Source of the DNA: a bacterium HR27
Lineage (GTDB): Bacteria > Chloroflexota > Chloroflexia > Thermomicrobiales > Thermomicrobiaceae
Direction: 5' to 3'
NCBI GenBank assembly: GCA_002898975.1
Contig: BEID01000136.1
Coordinates: 1 to 5,271, forward strand
Length of the DNA stretch: 5,271 nucleotides
In this document: positions 1 through 5,271 of the stretch, in pieces
Layout of the letters: the number at the start of each line of letters is the position of its first letter
Numbering within the stretch: position 1 is the stretch's first letter
Notes under the pieces: generated by a model
Seen by the model: the letters and a program-made list of their open reading frames with translations, nothing else
Database searches by the model: none
Told to the model about the DNA's origin: nothing
Position numbers and translations under genes: made by a program

Positions 1-126
1 GACCCGACCCGACACTTGCAGCCGCCGGGGCTGGCCGGACTCAACTACGGGCGGCGGACGGCGGTGGCGACGATCATCGGGCATGTCGCTTACGGGGTGG
101 TCCTCGGACTCTTGCTCCGCGGTTGA
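1..126 (+). CDS. C-terminal fragment of an unidentified protein with a hydrophobic tail (5' end outside window)
   Basis: Frame 1 is open from the first base to a TGA at 124-126 and gives 41 residues; the start lies to the left of the window. The fragment has a short polar and proline-rich stretch, then a basic patch (Tyr-Gly-Arg-Arg), then about 20 mostly hydrophobic residues (ATIIGHVAYGVVLGLLL) and a final Arg-Gly. This looks like a last transmembrane helix with positive charges just before it. The His-x-x-Tyr-Gly-x-x-x-Gly pattern recalls C-terminal helices of small bacterial integral membrane proteins, but I cannot name a family from so little. Coding is supported by the good fit to the next gene: the stop is 2 bases from the stop of the convergent GH15 gene, the same tight packing seen at the proC junction. 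It could be a chance open frame in GC-rich DNA. Confidence 0.55.
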   Translation, partial: DPTRHLQPPGLAGLNYGRRTAVATIIGHVAYGVVLGLLLRG

Positions 127-131
127 CGTCA
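124..131. repeat. 8-bp palindrome formed by two convergent stop codons
   Basis: TGACGTCA contains the TGA of the left-edge gene (124-126) and the minus-strand TGA of the GH15 gene (129-131), with CG between. Six of its eight bases follow automatically from two facing TGA stops. Confidence 0.6.
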
Positions 132-1961
132 GTGCGCGGCGGCGCGAAGCGGCGTGTGCGCCGCAGCGGCTTCCTCCAGAGTGAGCGCGGCACTGATGAG
201 GCCAATGTGACTGAAGGCTTGCGGGAAATTGCCGAGCTGCTCACCGGTGACGGGATCGATTTCCTCGGCGTACAGGCCGACGTCGTTGGCGCGGCGGAGT
301 AGGCGCTCGAATCGGTCGTAGGCCTCGTCGAGGCGACCGAGGCGGGCGAGCGCCTCGACGAGCCAGAAGGAACAGATAACGAAGGCACCTTCGGGCCCGG
401 CGAGGCCGTCGGGGCGGTGGTAACGATAGACAAGGTCATCGTGCGTGAGGTCGTGCAGTATGGCATCGACCGTGCCGATTACCCACGGGTGAGCCGGCGA
501 GAGGAACGCATCCTGGAGGGCGAGCCAGAGCAGGGAAGCGTCGGGCTGGCCGCCAGGCACAGCGACGAAGGCGTTGCGGGCGGGATCGACGCCGTAGGTG
601 ACCAGCCAGCGTTCGATTTCCGCGGCGGCAGGGCGATAGCGGTCGAGCGGGAGACGGACGCGATCCTGCAGTGCTAGCCGTTCGAGGTGCCGGAGGCCGA
701 CGAGCGCCATGACCTTGGAATGGACGTGCTGGGCACGCCCGGAACGGACTTCCCAGATACCGTCGTCCGGTTCGTGCCAGCGGCGAACGATGACATCGGC
801 CAGACCGCGAAGGAAGCGATAGTCATCGTGGTCGAGTGTGCGGCCGAACGCGCGGTAGCGTGCGAAGGCATCGATGACTTCGCCGTACACGTCGAGCTGG
901 AATTGCTGCGAGGCATCGTTCCCGACGCGGACAGGACGACTGCCCCGGTATCCATCGAGGTCGACCAGCAGGTGTTCGGGGATATGCGGGTCACCGTAGA
1001 GGGTATAGACGACCTGAAGTTCCGGCTGGGTGAGGCGGGTCGCGTAGAGGATCCAGTCGATGAACGCGTCCGCTTCCTCGTGGAAGCCCAGACCGAGGAG
1101 CGCGCGCACGGTGAAGGAGGCATCGCGAAGCCAGCAGTAGCGGTAGTCCCAGTTGCGCGGGCCGCCGGGCCACTCGGGGAGCGAGGTGGTCGGGGCGGCG
1201 ACGATAGCACCCGAGGGGGCGTAGGTGAGGAGCTTGAGCGTGAGCGCGCTGCGTTCCACTGCGTGGCGATAGGGACCGGTGTAGGTGCAATGCAGGATCC
1301 ATCGTGACCAATAATCGAGGGTCAGACGCTCGAAGGTATCGAAAAGCTGCGGAATGGGTAGTTCCACGGGGGCTTCGTCGGCGTAGGCGAGGGCGAAATC
1401 GGCGGTTTGGCCGGCTTCGAGCACGAAGGTGCCGCGCAGGACGGACCCTCGCTGCTCGAGTGGGACGCTCGCGTACAGGACCGCGGCACAACGTCCCCAC
1501 CCGTATGCGTACCAGTGACTGGCGAACGAGCGGAGTTCCGGCGTCTGCCGGCCGAAGCGCGGGCGCAGCCGGATGGTGACGTCGAAGGCGATCCGACCTT
1601 TCTGGCAGCGGAGGCGACGGATCAGCAGTGTCTGAGCGAGTGGGAAGTGCCGCTTCTGCGTCTCGGTCAGCGCGGGAAAGAAGTCGGTGAGGCGGGCTTG
1701 GCCGGTCGTGGTCGTGAAGAACGTTTCGAGGACGTTGGTCCGATCACGATAGCTTCGCAGGACAGTCTGGACGTCGTGGGGCAAGATCGACCAGTATCCA
1801 CCGAGATCAGCGTCGAGGATGCGGGAGAAGACCGGATCGGCGTCGAAACGAGGGACACAGAGCCAGTCGACCGACCCCTCGCGGGAGACGAGTGCCGCGG
1901 TGCGCCCGTCGCCGAGAATGGCATAGTCGGCGATCGGAGGGTATGGCCGGGGTCGCAACAT
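129..1961 (-). CDS. GH15 family glycosidase (trehalase / glucoamylase-like)
   Basis: A 610-residue protein with the full architecture of bacterial and archaeal GH15 enzymes of about 600-650 residues. The N-terminal beta-rich domain opens with PPIADYAILGDGRTAALVS (8-26) and continues with the SVDWLC-PRFD motif (30-40), the usual signature of this N-domain. The (alpha/alpha)6 catalytic domain carries RNWDYRYCWLRDA (269-281), DDGIWEVR (399-406), where Glu404 fits the general acid, then HSKVMALVGL (414-423), and YAEEID (564-569), where Glu566 aligns with the general base, followed by GNFPQAFSHIGLI (577-589). All key positions are present. There is no signal peptide, so it should be cytoplasmic. 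The family inverts alpha-glycosidic bonds; close relatives include mycobacterial and archaeal trehalases as well as glucoamylases and dextran-type enzymes. Substrate cannot be read from sequence: trehalose is my first guess, maltooligosaccharides second. The ATG at 1959-1961 has a near-perfect Shine-Dalgarno sequence, and the protein begins just before the conserved motif, so the start is firm. It is transcribed alone, divergently from the creatininase-family gene. Confidence 0.93.
   Translation of the reverse strand: MLRPRPYPPIADYAILGDGRTAALVSREGSVDWLCVPRFDADPVFSRILDADLGGYWSILPHDVQTVLRSYRDRTNVLETFFTTTTGQARLTDFFPALTETQKRHFPLAQTLLIRRLRCQKGRIAFDVTIRLRPRFGRQTPELRSFASHWYAYGWGRCAAVLYASVPLEQRGSVLRGTFVLEAGQTADFALAYADEAPVELPIPQLFDTFERLTLDYWSRWILHCTYTGPYRHAVERSALTLKLLTYAPSGAIVAAPTTSLPEWPGGPRNWDYRYCWLRDASFTVRALLGLGFHEEADAFIDWILYATRLTQPELQVVYTLYGDPHIPEHLLVDLDGYRGSRPVRVGNDASQQFQLDVYGEVIDAFARYRAFGRTLDHDDYRFLRGLADVIVRRWHEPDDGIWEVRSGRAQHVHSKVMALVGLRHLERLALQDRVRLPLDRYRPAAAEIERWLVTYGVDPARNAFVAVPGGQPDASLLWLALQDAFLSPAHPWVIGTVDAILHDLTHDDLVYRYHRPDGLAGPEGAFVICSFWLVEALARLGRLDEAYDRFERLLRRANDVGLYAEEIDPVTGEQLGNFPQAFSHIGLISAALTLEEAAAAHTPLRAAAH
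139..164 (+). terminator. GC-rich hairpin just beyond the left-edge gene, without T-tract
   Basis: GCGGCGC (139-145) pairs with GCGCCGC (158-164) around a 12-base loop, starting 13 bases after the TGA of the plus-strand fragment. It lies in the codons of the Ala-rich C-terminus of the GH15 protein. No run of T follows, so it is at best a weak or Rho-assisted terminator and may be an accident of GC-rich alanine codons. Confidence 0.18.
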
Positions 1962-1969
1962 GAGCAGCG

Positions 1970-1976
1970 ACCTCCT
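1970..1976 (-). promoter_or_regulatory. Ribosome binding site of the GH15 gene
   Basis: On the minus strand this reads AGGAGGT, a nearly full anti-16S match, with 8 bases before the ATG at 1961. It fixes the GH15 start. Confidence 0.85.
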
Positions 1977-1987
1977 CTGTGCTACGA

Positions 1988-1996
1988 TGCGATACT
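1988..1996 (+). promoter_or_regulatory. Weak extended -10-like element for the creatininase-proC unit
   Basis: TGcGATACT resembles an extended -10 (TGnTATAAT) with 4 of 6 hexamer bases matching. No convincing -35 lies 16-18 bases upstream. If real, transcription would start near 2003 and give a leader of about 50 bases that begins with the inverted repeat at 2007-2033. The heptamer CGATACT recurs at 1999-2005, 9 bases on, so the exact element is ambiguous. A promoter must exist somewhere in this 93-base divergent gap; this is only the best candidate. I could not pick a credible minus-strand promoter for the GH15 gene. Confidence 0.22.
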
Positions 1997-2006
1997 GTCG
2001 ATACTC

Positions 2007-2033
2007 GGATCACCCGCGGCGACACGGTGATCC
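2007..2033. promoter_or_regulatory. Perfect 8-bp inverted repeat in the divergent intergenic region (operator or leader hairpin)
   Basis: GGATCACC (2007-2014) and GGTGATCC (2026-2033) are exact reverse complements separated by 11 bases. Arm centres are 19 bp apart, close to two helical turns, which suits a dimeric repressor contacting one face of the DNA. It is the most ordered element in the only sizeable non-coding gap and lies between two divergent genes. Alternatively it folds in the creatininase mRNA leader, ending 2 bases before the Shine-Dalgarno sequence, where it could modulate translation. No T-tract follows, so it is not an ordinary terminator. Confidence 0.45.
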
Positions 2034-2035
2034 TG

Positions 2036-2044
2036 AAGGAAGGA
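2036..2044 (+). promoter_or_regulatory. Ribosome binding site of the creatininase-family gene
   Basis: AAGGAAGGA is a purine-rich Shine-Dalgarno sequence ending 10 bases before the ATG at 2055. It sits only 2 bases after the right arm of the inverted repeat, so a hairpin there could affect ribosome access. Confidence 0.65.
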
Positions 2045-2054
2045 TAGCGACGAT

Positions 2055-2855
2055 ATGGAAGAGCGAGAACGATACGTCCTCTGGGAGATGACCTGGCCGG
2101 AGCTGGAGTCGGCAATGGGAGAGATCCGGCTGGTCGTGATTCCGGTCGGGTCGACGGAACAGCACGGGCCGCACGCGACGTTCGCGACGGACAGCGTGCG
2201 GGCCTACGAGTTCAGCCTGCGCCTGGCGGAGCGCCTGTACCCGGAGATTCTGGTGGCGCCGGTGATGCCGTTCGGGGTGTCTCCGCACCACATGGCGTTT
2301 CCGGGGACGATCACGCTGTCGGGCGAGACGTTCATGCAGGTGTTGTACGAGGTGGTGGAAAGTCTCGCCGAGCATGGGTTCGAGCGTTTTCTTTTCGTCA
2401 ACGGGCACGGTGGGAACCGGCCGGCACTGGAGCTGCTGGTGCAACGGTTGCGGCGCGAGCTGGACGTGCTGGCTGCCTGGGTGTCGATCACGGAGCTGGC
2501 GAACGATGTCGTGCAGCGGGGCAAGGTGGCGGAAGTGATCGGTCACGCCTGCGAGAGCGAGACGAGCCAGCTGTTGTACCTGGCGCCGTGGGCGGTGCGG
2601 GAAGACCTGTTGACTCCCGGTGAGCTGCTGGAGCAGGCGTACCCGCACGCGTCGTGGTGGGGGCCGGTGCATGTGGCGTATTCGTTCGACGAGATTACGG
2701 CGAACGGCGCGCTGGGTGATGCGCGGGCAGCCTCGGCCGCCTTCGGGGAGGCGATCGTGGAAACGGCGCTGAACCGGCTGGCGGAATTCGTCGAGGCGTT
2801 CATCGAGGAGAGTCCGTTCGAGGAACTCGAACTCGAGGAGGAAGAGGAAGAGTGA
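2055..2855 (+). CDS. Creatininase-family metal-dependent amidohydrolase
   Basis: A 266-residue protein matching the creatininase family (about 240-270 residues) over its whole length. The first metal motif, PVGSTEQHGPH (30-40) with TDS (45-47), supplies Glu35, His37 and Asp46. NGHGGN (116-121) supplies His118. HACESETS (164-171) corresponds to the usual HAGExETS block and supplies Glu169. Family members bind two Zn/Mn-type ions and open cyclic amides, or act in cofactor pathways (for example MftE and archaeal formamide hydrolases). Two things argue against true creatininase: the second motif is NGHGGN, so the glutamate of Pseudomonas creatininase (NGHxEN) is a Gly here, and the Gly of HAGE is Cys166. 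I therefore give no gene symbol. The C-terminus is strikingly acidic: 11 of the last 12 residues after Phe255 that are not Leu are Glu, ending in six Glu. There is no signal peptide, so it is probably cytoplasmic. It is the first gene of an operon and overlaps proC by 4 bases (GTGA). Confidence 0.9.
   Translation: MEERERYVLWEMTWPELESAMGEIRLVVIPVGSTEQHGPHATFATDSVRAYEFSLRLAERLYPEILVAPVMPFGVSPHHMAFPGTITLSGETFMQVLYEVVESLAEHGFERFLFVNGHGGNRPALELLVQRLRRELDVLAAWVSITELANDVVQRGKVAEVIGHACESETSQLLYLAPWAVREDLLTPGELLEQAYPHASWWGPVHVAYSFDEITANGALGDARAASAAFGEAIVETALNRLAEFVEAFIEESPFEELELEEEEEE
2835..2841 (+). promoter_or_regulatory. proC ribosome binding site inside the poly-Glu codons of the upstream gene
   Basis: GAGGAGG lies 10 bases before the GTG at 2852, and purines continue as GAG/GAA codons right up to the overlap. 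The same bases encode the glutamate tail of the creatininase-family protein. This supports the GTG start of proC and translational coupling. Confidence 0.7.
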
Positions 2856-3754
2856 GGCCGGGCGGAGGACGAACCGAAACCGCGAGTCGAGTCAGTAGCC
2901 TGCAGGAATCGCCGCTGAGCGGGAAGCGGATCGCCTTCGTCGGCTGTGGGGTGATGGCGGAGGCGATCGCTGCGGCGCTCCTGCGTGCCGGACCGGTGAG
3001 CGTCCACCAGCTGACCGGCGGCGAGCCGAACGCCCGGCGGCGCCAGGAACTCATCGCGCGACTGGGGCTGGAGACAACGCCGGACAACCGGGCGGCGGTA
3101 CGCGGTGCGGATCTCGTTGTCCTGTCGGTCAAGCCGCAGACGCTCGAGGCGGCGATGCGGGATCTCGTTGGTGCACTGGCACCGGAGCAGGTCGTCCTCT
3201 CGATCGTAGCGGGGGCGACGTTGCGTCGCCTGCAGGAGGGCTTGCGGCACGAGCGTGTGGTGCGATCGATGCCGAACACCCCGGCGCAGATCGGTTACGG
3301 TGCGACGGTGTGGTATCCGGCGCCGTCCCTGACACCGGAGGATGAGCAGCTGGTACGGTCGGTGCTGGAAGCCATGGGTCTGGCGATTCGCGTCGACAAC
3401 GAAGATATGGTCGATATGGCGACGGCGTTGAGCGGGACGGGTCCGGCCTACGTCTTTCTCATCATGGAAGCGCTGATCGACGCTGGGGTGCACCTCGGGT
3501 TCTCCCGGAGCGTCGCGGAGCAGCTGGTGCAACAGACGATTTTGGGGTCGGTCCTGTTCGCGCAGGAGACTGGTAAACATCCGGCGGAACTGCGGAACAT
3601 GGTGACGACCCCCGGCGGGACGTCGGCTGCCGCGCTCTACGAGCTGGAACGCGGTGGCATCCGTACGGTCATCGCACGGGCGGTCTGGGCAGCCTACCGG
3701 CGTGCGAAGGAACTGGGTGCCGGAATGCCGAACGGCGGACCGAGCGACCTGTGA
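2852..3754 (+). CDS. proC: Pyrroline-5-carboxylate reductase
   Basis: ProC catalyses the last step of proline synthesis, the NAD(P)H-dependent reduction of 1-pyrroline-5-carboxylate, in the cytoplasm. Visible hallmarks of the 300-residue protein are the Rossmann start KRIAFVGCGVMAEA (25-38), LSVKPQ (91-96), SIVAGAT (117-123), RSMPNTPAQIG (138-148), the dimer-domain motif ALSGTGPAYVF (192-202) and the C-terminal signature TTPGGTSAAAL (252-262). The dinucleotide loop reads GCGVMA where GxGNMA is more usual. The start is a GTG overlapping the stop of the preceding gene as GTGA; no ATG, GTG or TTG lies in frame before the Rossmann strand, and a strong Shine-Dalgarno sequence precedes it. This leaves an N-terminal extension of about 23 polar residues, making the protein longer than the usual 265-280. 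It is co-transcribed with the creatininase-family gene and faces the propeller gene, with stops 4 bases apart. Confidence 0.94.
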   Translation: MRPGGGRTETASRVSSLQESPLSGKRIAFVGCGVMAEAIAAALLRAGPVSVHQLTGGEPNARRRQELIARLGLETTPDNRAAVRGADLVVLSVKPQTLEAAMRDLVGALAPEQVVLSIVAGATLRRLQEGLRHERVVRSMPNTPAQIGYGATVWYPAPSLTPEDEQLVRSVLEAMGLAIRVDNEDMVDMATALSGTGPAYVFLIMEALIDAGVHLGFSRSVAEQLVQQTILGSVLFAQETGKHPAELRNMVTTPGGTSAAALYELERGGIRTVIARAVWAAYRRAKELGAGMPNGGPSDL

Positions 3755-3762
3755 CGCGTCAC
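3751..3762. repeat. 12-bp perfect palindrome containing both stop codons of a convergent gene pair
   Basis: GTGACGCGTCAC holds the TGA of proC (3752-3754) and, on the other strand, the TGA of the propeller gene (3759-3761). The two stops flank the self-complementary CGCG. There is no space for a separate intrinsic terminator between the genes, so both transcripts must run into each other's coding region. Confidence 0.6.
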
Positions 3763-5271
3763 TGTGCTTGCCGGAGCGTGGGCACGATCTTGATCAGCTG
3801 GCCGGCGCCAGCGTCCGCGATGTAGAGCGTGCCGTCGAGTCCGACGGTCATTCCGCTCGGGCGGCGGAATCCCTCGGCGAACGGTGACAGCGTGGCGCTG
3901 CGGCCGTCGGGACCCGGAACGGCGCGGAGAAGCGTGCCTGCGTTCTCGCGTGTGCCCCAGAAGAAGAGTGTTCCGGGAATCGGGTCTGCCCAGAGTTGTG
4001 TCGTATAGGCGAGTCCGCCAGTTGGGCTGAAGCCCGCAGGGAATTCGAGGAACGGCTCGGTGCTGACTGCCTGGCCGGCGAGATTCACGCGAACGAGCTC
4101 GACGCCGCCACTTTCGGTCTGGATAACCGCGAAGAGCAGCTCGCCCCACGTGAAGAGGCGGACGAGGCCGGTGGGTGCGGGGCCGAGCGGGACGATACGA
4201 TCGCCATCGATGACGTAGAGGTAGGGAAGAGGAGATTGGTCGTTCGCTGAGCCGGCGACGTACACCTGGCCACGTGCGTCGGTGACCGGTGCGCCGGCAC
4301 TGCCCGGGAGCGGTCGGAAGACGAGCGGCAGGCGCTGGGTGCGATCGGCGATACCGTTACCGTCGTCGTCGCGAAGTCGAACGAGCCCCAGGTCGTCGGC
4401 CACGTACACCCATGAGCCAGCTGTCGTGACGCCGCGTGGCGAGACCAGTCCGGAGGCGAACGTCGTGAGGCGGGAGGCTCGGCCACTCGCGTCTTCGGCG
4501 CTCACGAGGAGCAGGGTACCGCTGCCGGTGAGAACCAGCACATTTCCGTCCGGGGCAAGGGCCAAGTCGACGGGATCGCGCACTCCGTCGAGGAACACGC
4601 CGGCGCGGAACGCTGGTGGGAGCTGGATCGCGACGGGCGTGCCCGGAAGCGGGTCGGGCCAGGGGCGGGAGGGGTCGATCCCGTAACGCCAGCGGTAGTA
4701 ATGCCGGCCGGTGTTGACGAGCGTGAAGCGCTGATCGGCTGGCAGAGACGGTGTGTAGACGAGGATGCGGCGCTCGAAGACCTGGATCAACGAGGGGAGC
4801 GCTGTCTCGCCGCGGCGATAGTAAGCCCAGAACGGCTCACTGATGGGATACCCGAAGACATCGATCCACGCTTCAGGGCCGAGCGGGGAGCGGTCGAAGA
4901 GCGAAACCGTCACGTCCGGGAGGTTGTGGCGAGTAGTCGCAATGTACCGGCTGAGACGTATCGGAACCGGAGGAGCGGTCTGCTCGCGCGAACCGTCGGC
5001 GGTGATCCACGTATCGACGGTCTGGCTGTTCGCGGTCCGGTCGGATGCCGGCTGGGCGACGAGTTGCGCAAGCGTCGCGTAGGTGGGGACGCGGGGATCG
5101 GCCGCTCCACCGTCGATTGGGAGATCGGGTGGAGGACGATGGACGAAGAGGTCGCTGCCGATCGCGATATTGCCGGTGGTGAGCTCCCAGGCGAGCCGGC
5201 CCTGGGTGACACTCGTGCGGTTGACGCTCGCGAGGGTCGTCAGTTCCATGCGTCCACGGTCGAAGTACTGG
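3759..5271 (-). CDS. Secreted-type protein with Chloroflexota 'FERR/HYY-WRY' domain and C-terminal beta-propeller (N-terminus outside window)
   Basis: The frame is open from the stop at 3759-3761 to the right edge. An ATG at 5247-5249 would give 496 residues, but it lacks a Shine-Dalgarno sequence and the codons before it continue a family-like motif (QYFDRGR then MEL), so the true start and any signal peptide lie beyond 5271. Numbering from that Met: residues 1-60 end a first segment (VTQGRLAWELTTG, 14-26; PTYATL, 55-60). Residues 127-190 hold a second segment, FGYPISEPFW (132-141), VFERRILVYTP (157-167) and GRHYYRWRYG (181-190), a pattern known to me from exported Chloroflexota proteins. 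Residues about 215-490 are repeated beta-strands with 'APDGNVLVL', 'PRGV' and 'RPSGMTVGLDGTLYIAD' blades, as in NHL/SMP-30 and sorbosone- or glucose-dehydrogenase-like propellers. DDDGNGIAD (294-302) resembles a calcium-binding loop found in such propellers. There is no CxxCH haem motif. Enzymatic activity is unproven; a binding or structural role outside the cell is equally possible. Confidence 0.82.
   Translation of the reverse strand, partial: QYFDRGRMELTTLASVNRTSVTQGRLAWELTTGNIAIGSDLFVHRPPPDLPIDGGAADPRVPTYATLAQLVAQPASDRTANSQTVDTWITADGSREQTAPPVPIRLSRYIATTRHNLPDVTVSLFDRSPLGPEAWIDVFGYPISEPFWAYYRRGETALPSLIQVFERRILVYTPSLPADQRFTLVNTGRHYYRWRYGIDPSRPWPDPLPGTPVAIQLPPAFRAGVFLDGVRDPVDLALAPDGNVLVLTGSGTLLLVSAEDASGRASRLTTFASGLVSPRGVTTAGSWVYVADDLGLVRLRDDDGNGIADRTQRLPLVFRPLPGSAGAPVTDARGQVYVAGSANDQSPLPYLYVIDGDRIVPLGPAPTGLVRLFTWGELLFAVIQTESGGVELVRVNLAGQAVSTEPFLEFPAGFSPTGGLAYTTQLWADPIPGTLFFWGTRENAGTLLRAVPGPDGRSATLSPFAEGFRRPSGMTVGLDGTLYIADAGAGQLIKIVPTLRQAQ
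3797..3812 (+). terminator. Short hairpin downstream of proC, without T-tract
   Basis: GCTGGC (3797-3802) and GCCAGC (3807-3812) form a 6-bp stem with a CGGC tetraloop, 43 bases after the proC stop and inside the C-terminal codons of the convergent propeller gene. No T-tract follows. It is listed as the only stem I found that could end the creatininase-proC transcript; chance is likely. Confidence 0.15.

Noticed and set aside
1..15. GACCC-GACCC-GACAC tandem-like start of the window
   Set aside because: It is only two perfect units inside an open coding frame, too short to call a repeat.
687..2030. Plus-strand open frames of 206 and 207 codons (687-1307 and 1407-2030)
   Set aside because: They lie antisense to the GH15 gene, whose catalytic motifs are complete. 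Their composition is that of a shadow frame and no ribosome binding site or family motif supports them.
2007..2033. Inverted repeat as an intrinsic terminator
   Set aside because: It lies between divergent promoters, no gene reads into it from either side, and no T-tract follows.
1962..2054. Minus-strand promoter for the GH15 gene
   Set aside because: No hexamer pair with acceptable spacing and match could be chosen; the best -10 candidates match about half of the consensus.
2055..2855. Naming the gene creatininase (crnA) or mftE
   Set aside because: The NGHGGN motif lacks the creatininase-specific glutamate, and no mycofactocin genes are in view; family level is as far as the sequence goes.
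2543..3580. 345-codon open frame on the minus strand across the creatininase-proC junction, and a 220-codon one at 2010-2672
   Set aside because: Both are antisense to well-supported genes, rich in Arg, His, Ser and Pro with no recognisable motif, and arise from the GC-biased third codon positions of the real genes.
3654..4686. Plus-strand open frames of 77, 84 and 134 codons opposite the propeller gene
   Set aside because: They are short shadows with no motif or ribosome binding site, opposite a gene with clear repeated propeller blades.

Overview
The window reads as GC-rich bacterial chromosome, most likely from the Chloroflexota (Thermomicrobia or a relative). This assignment is an inference. 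It rests on the high GC content, dense gene packing, a GTG start, and a secreted-type protein carrying a 'FERR-x-L-x-YTP ... G-x-HYY-x-WRY' domain that I know mainly from Chloroflexota proteins. I see no mobile element, CRISPR array, tRNA or rRNA. Apart from a 93-base divergent intergenic region, nearly every base is coding.

Layout from left to right: (1) the last 41 codons of a plus-strand gene of unknown function with a hydrophobic C-terminus, ending at 126; (2) a complete minus-strand GH15 glycosidase of the trehalase/glucoamylase type (129-1961), convergent with (1) and separated from it by 2 bases; (3) a divergent control region (1962-2054) with a strong Shine-Dalgarno sequence for each side, a weak extended -10-like element and a perfect 8+8 inverted repeat; (4) a plus-strand creatininase-family metallohydrolase (2055-2855), overlapping by 4 bases (5) a pyrroline-5-carboxylate reductase, ProC (2852-3754); (6) a minus-strand gene for a probably secreted beta-propeller protein. 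Gene (6) converges on proC with a 4-base gap and runs off the right edge. Its reading frame stays open to the last base, so the Met at 5249 is probably not the true start.

The creatininase-family gene and proC clearly form one translationally coupled unit. The purine-rich codons of the first protein's poly-glutamate tail also supply the Shine-Dalgarno sequence for proC. The GH15 gene is transcribed away from this unit and may share control through the inverted repeat. The sequence does not show a pathway joining all the genes: trehalose or maltooligosaccharide hydrolysis, cyclic-amide hydrolysis and proline synthesis look like ordinary housekeeping or accessory metabolism.

I did not find an obvious new defence or mobile system. 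The items most worth following are the unusual metal-site residues of the creatininase-family protein and its pairing with ProC, the inverted repeat, the domain architecture of the truncated propeller protein, and the two tail-to-tail gene junctions whose paired stop codons form perfect palindromes.
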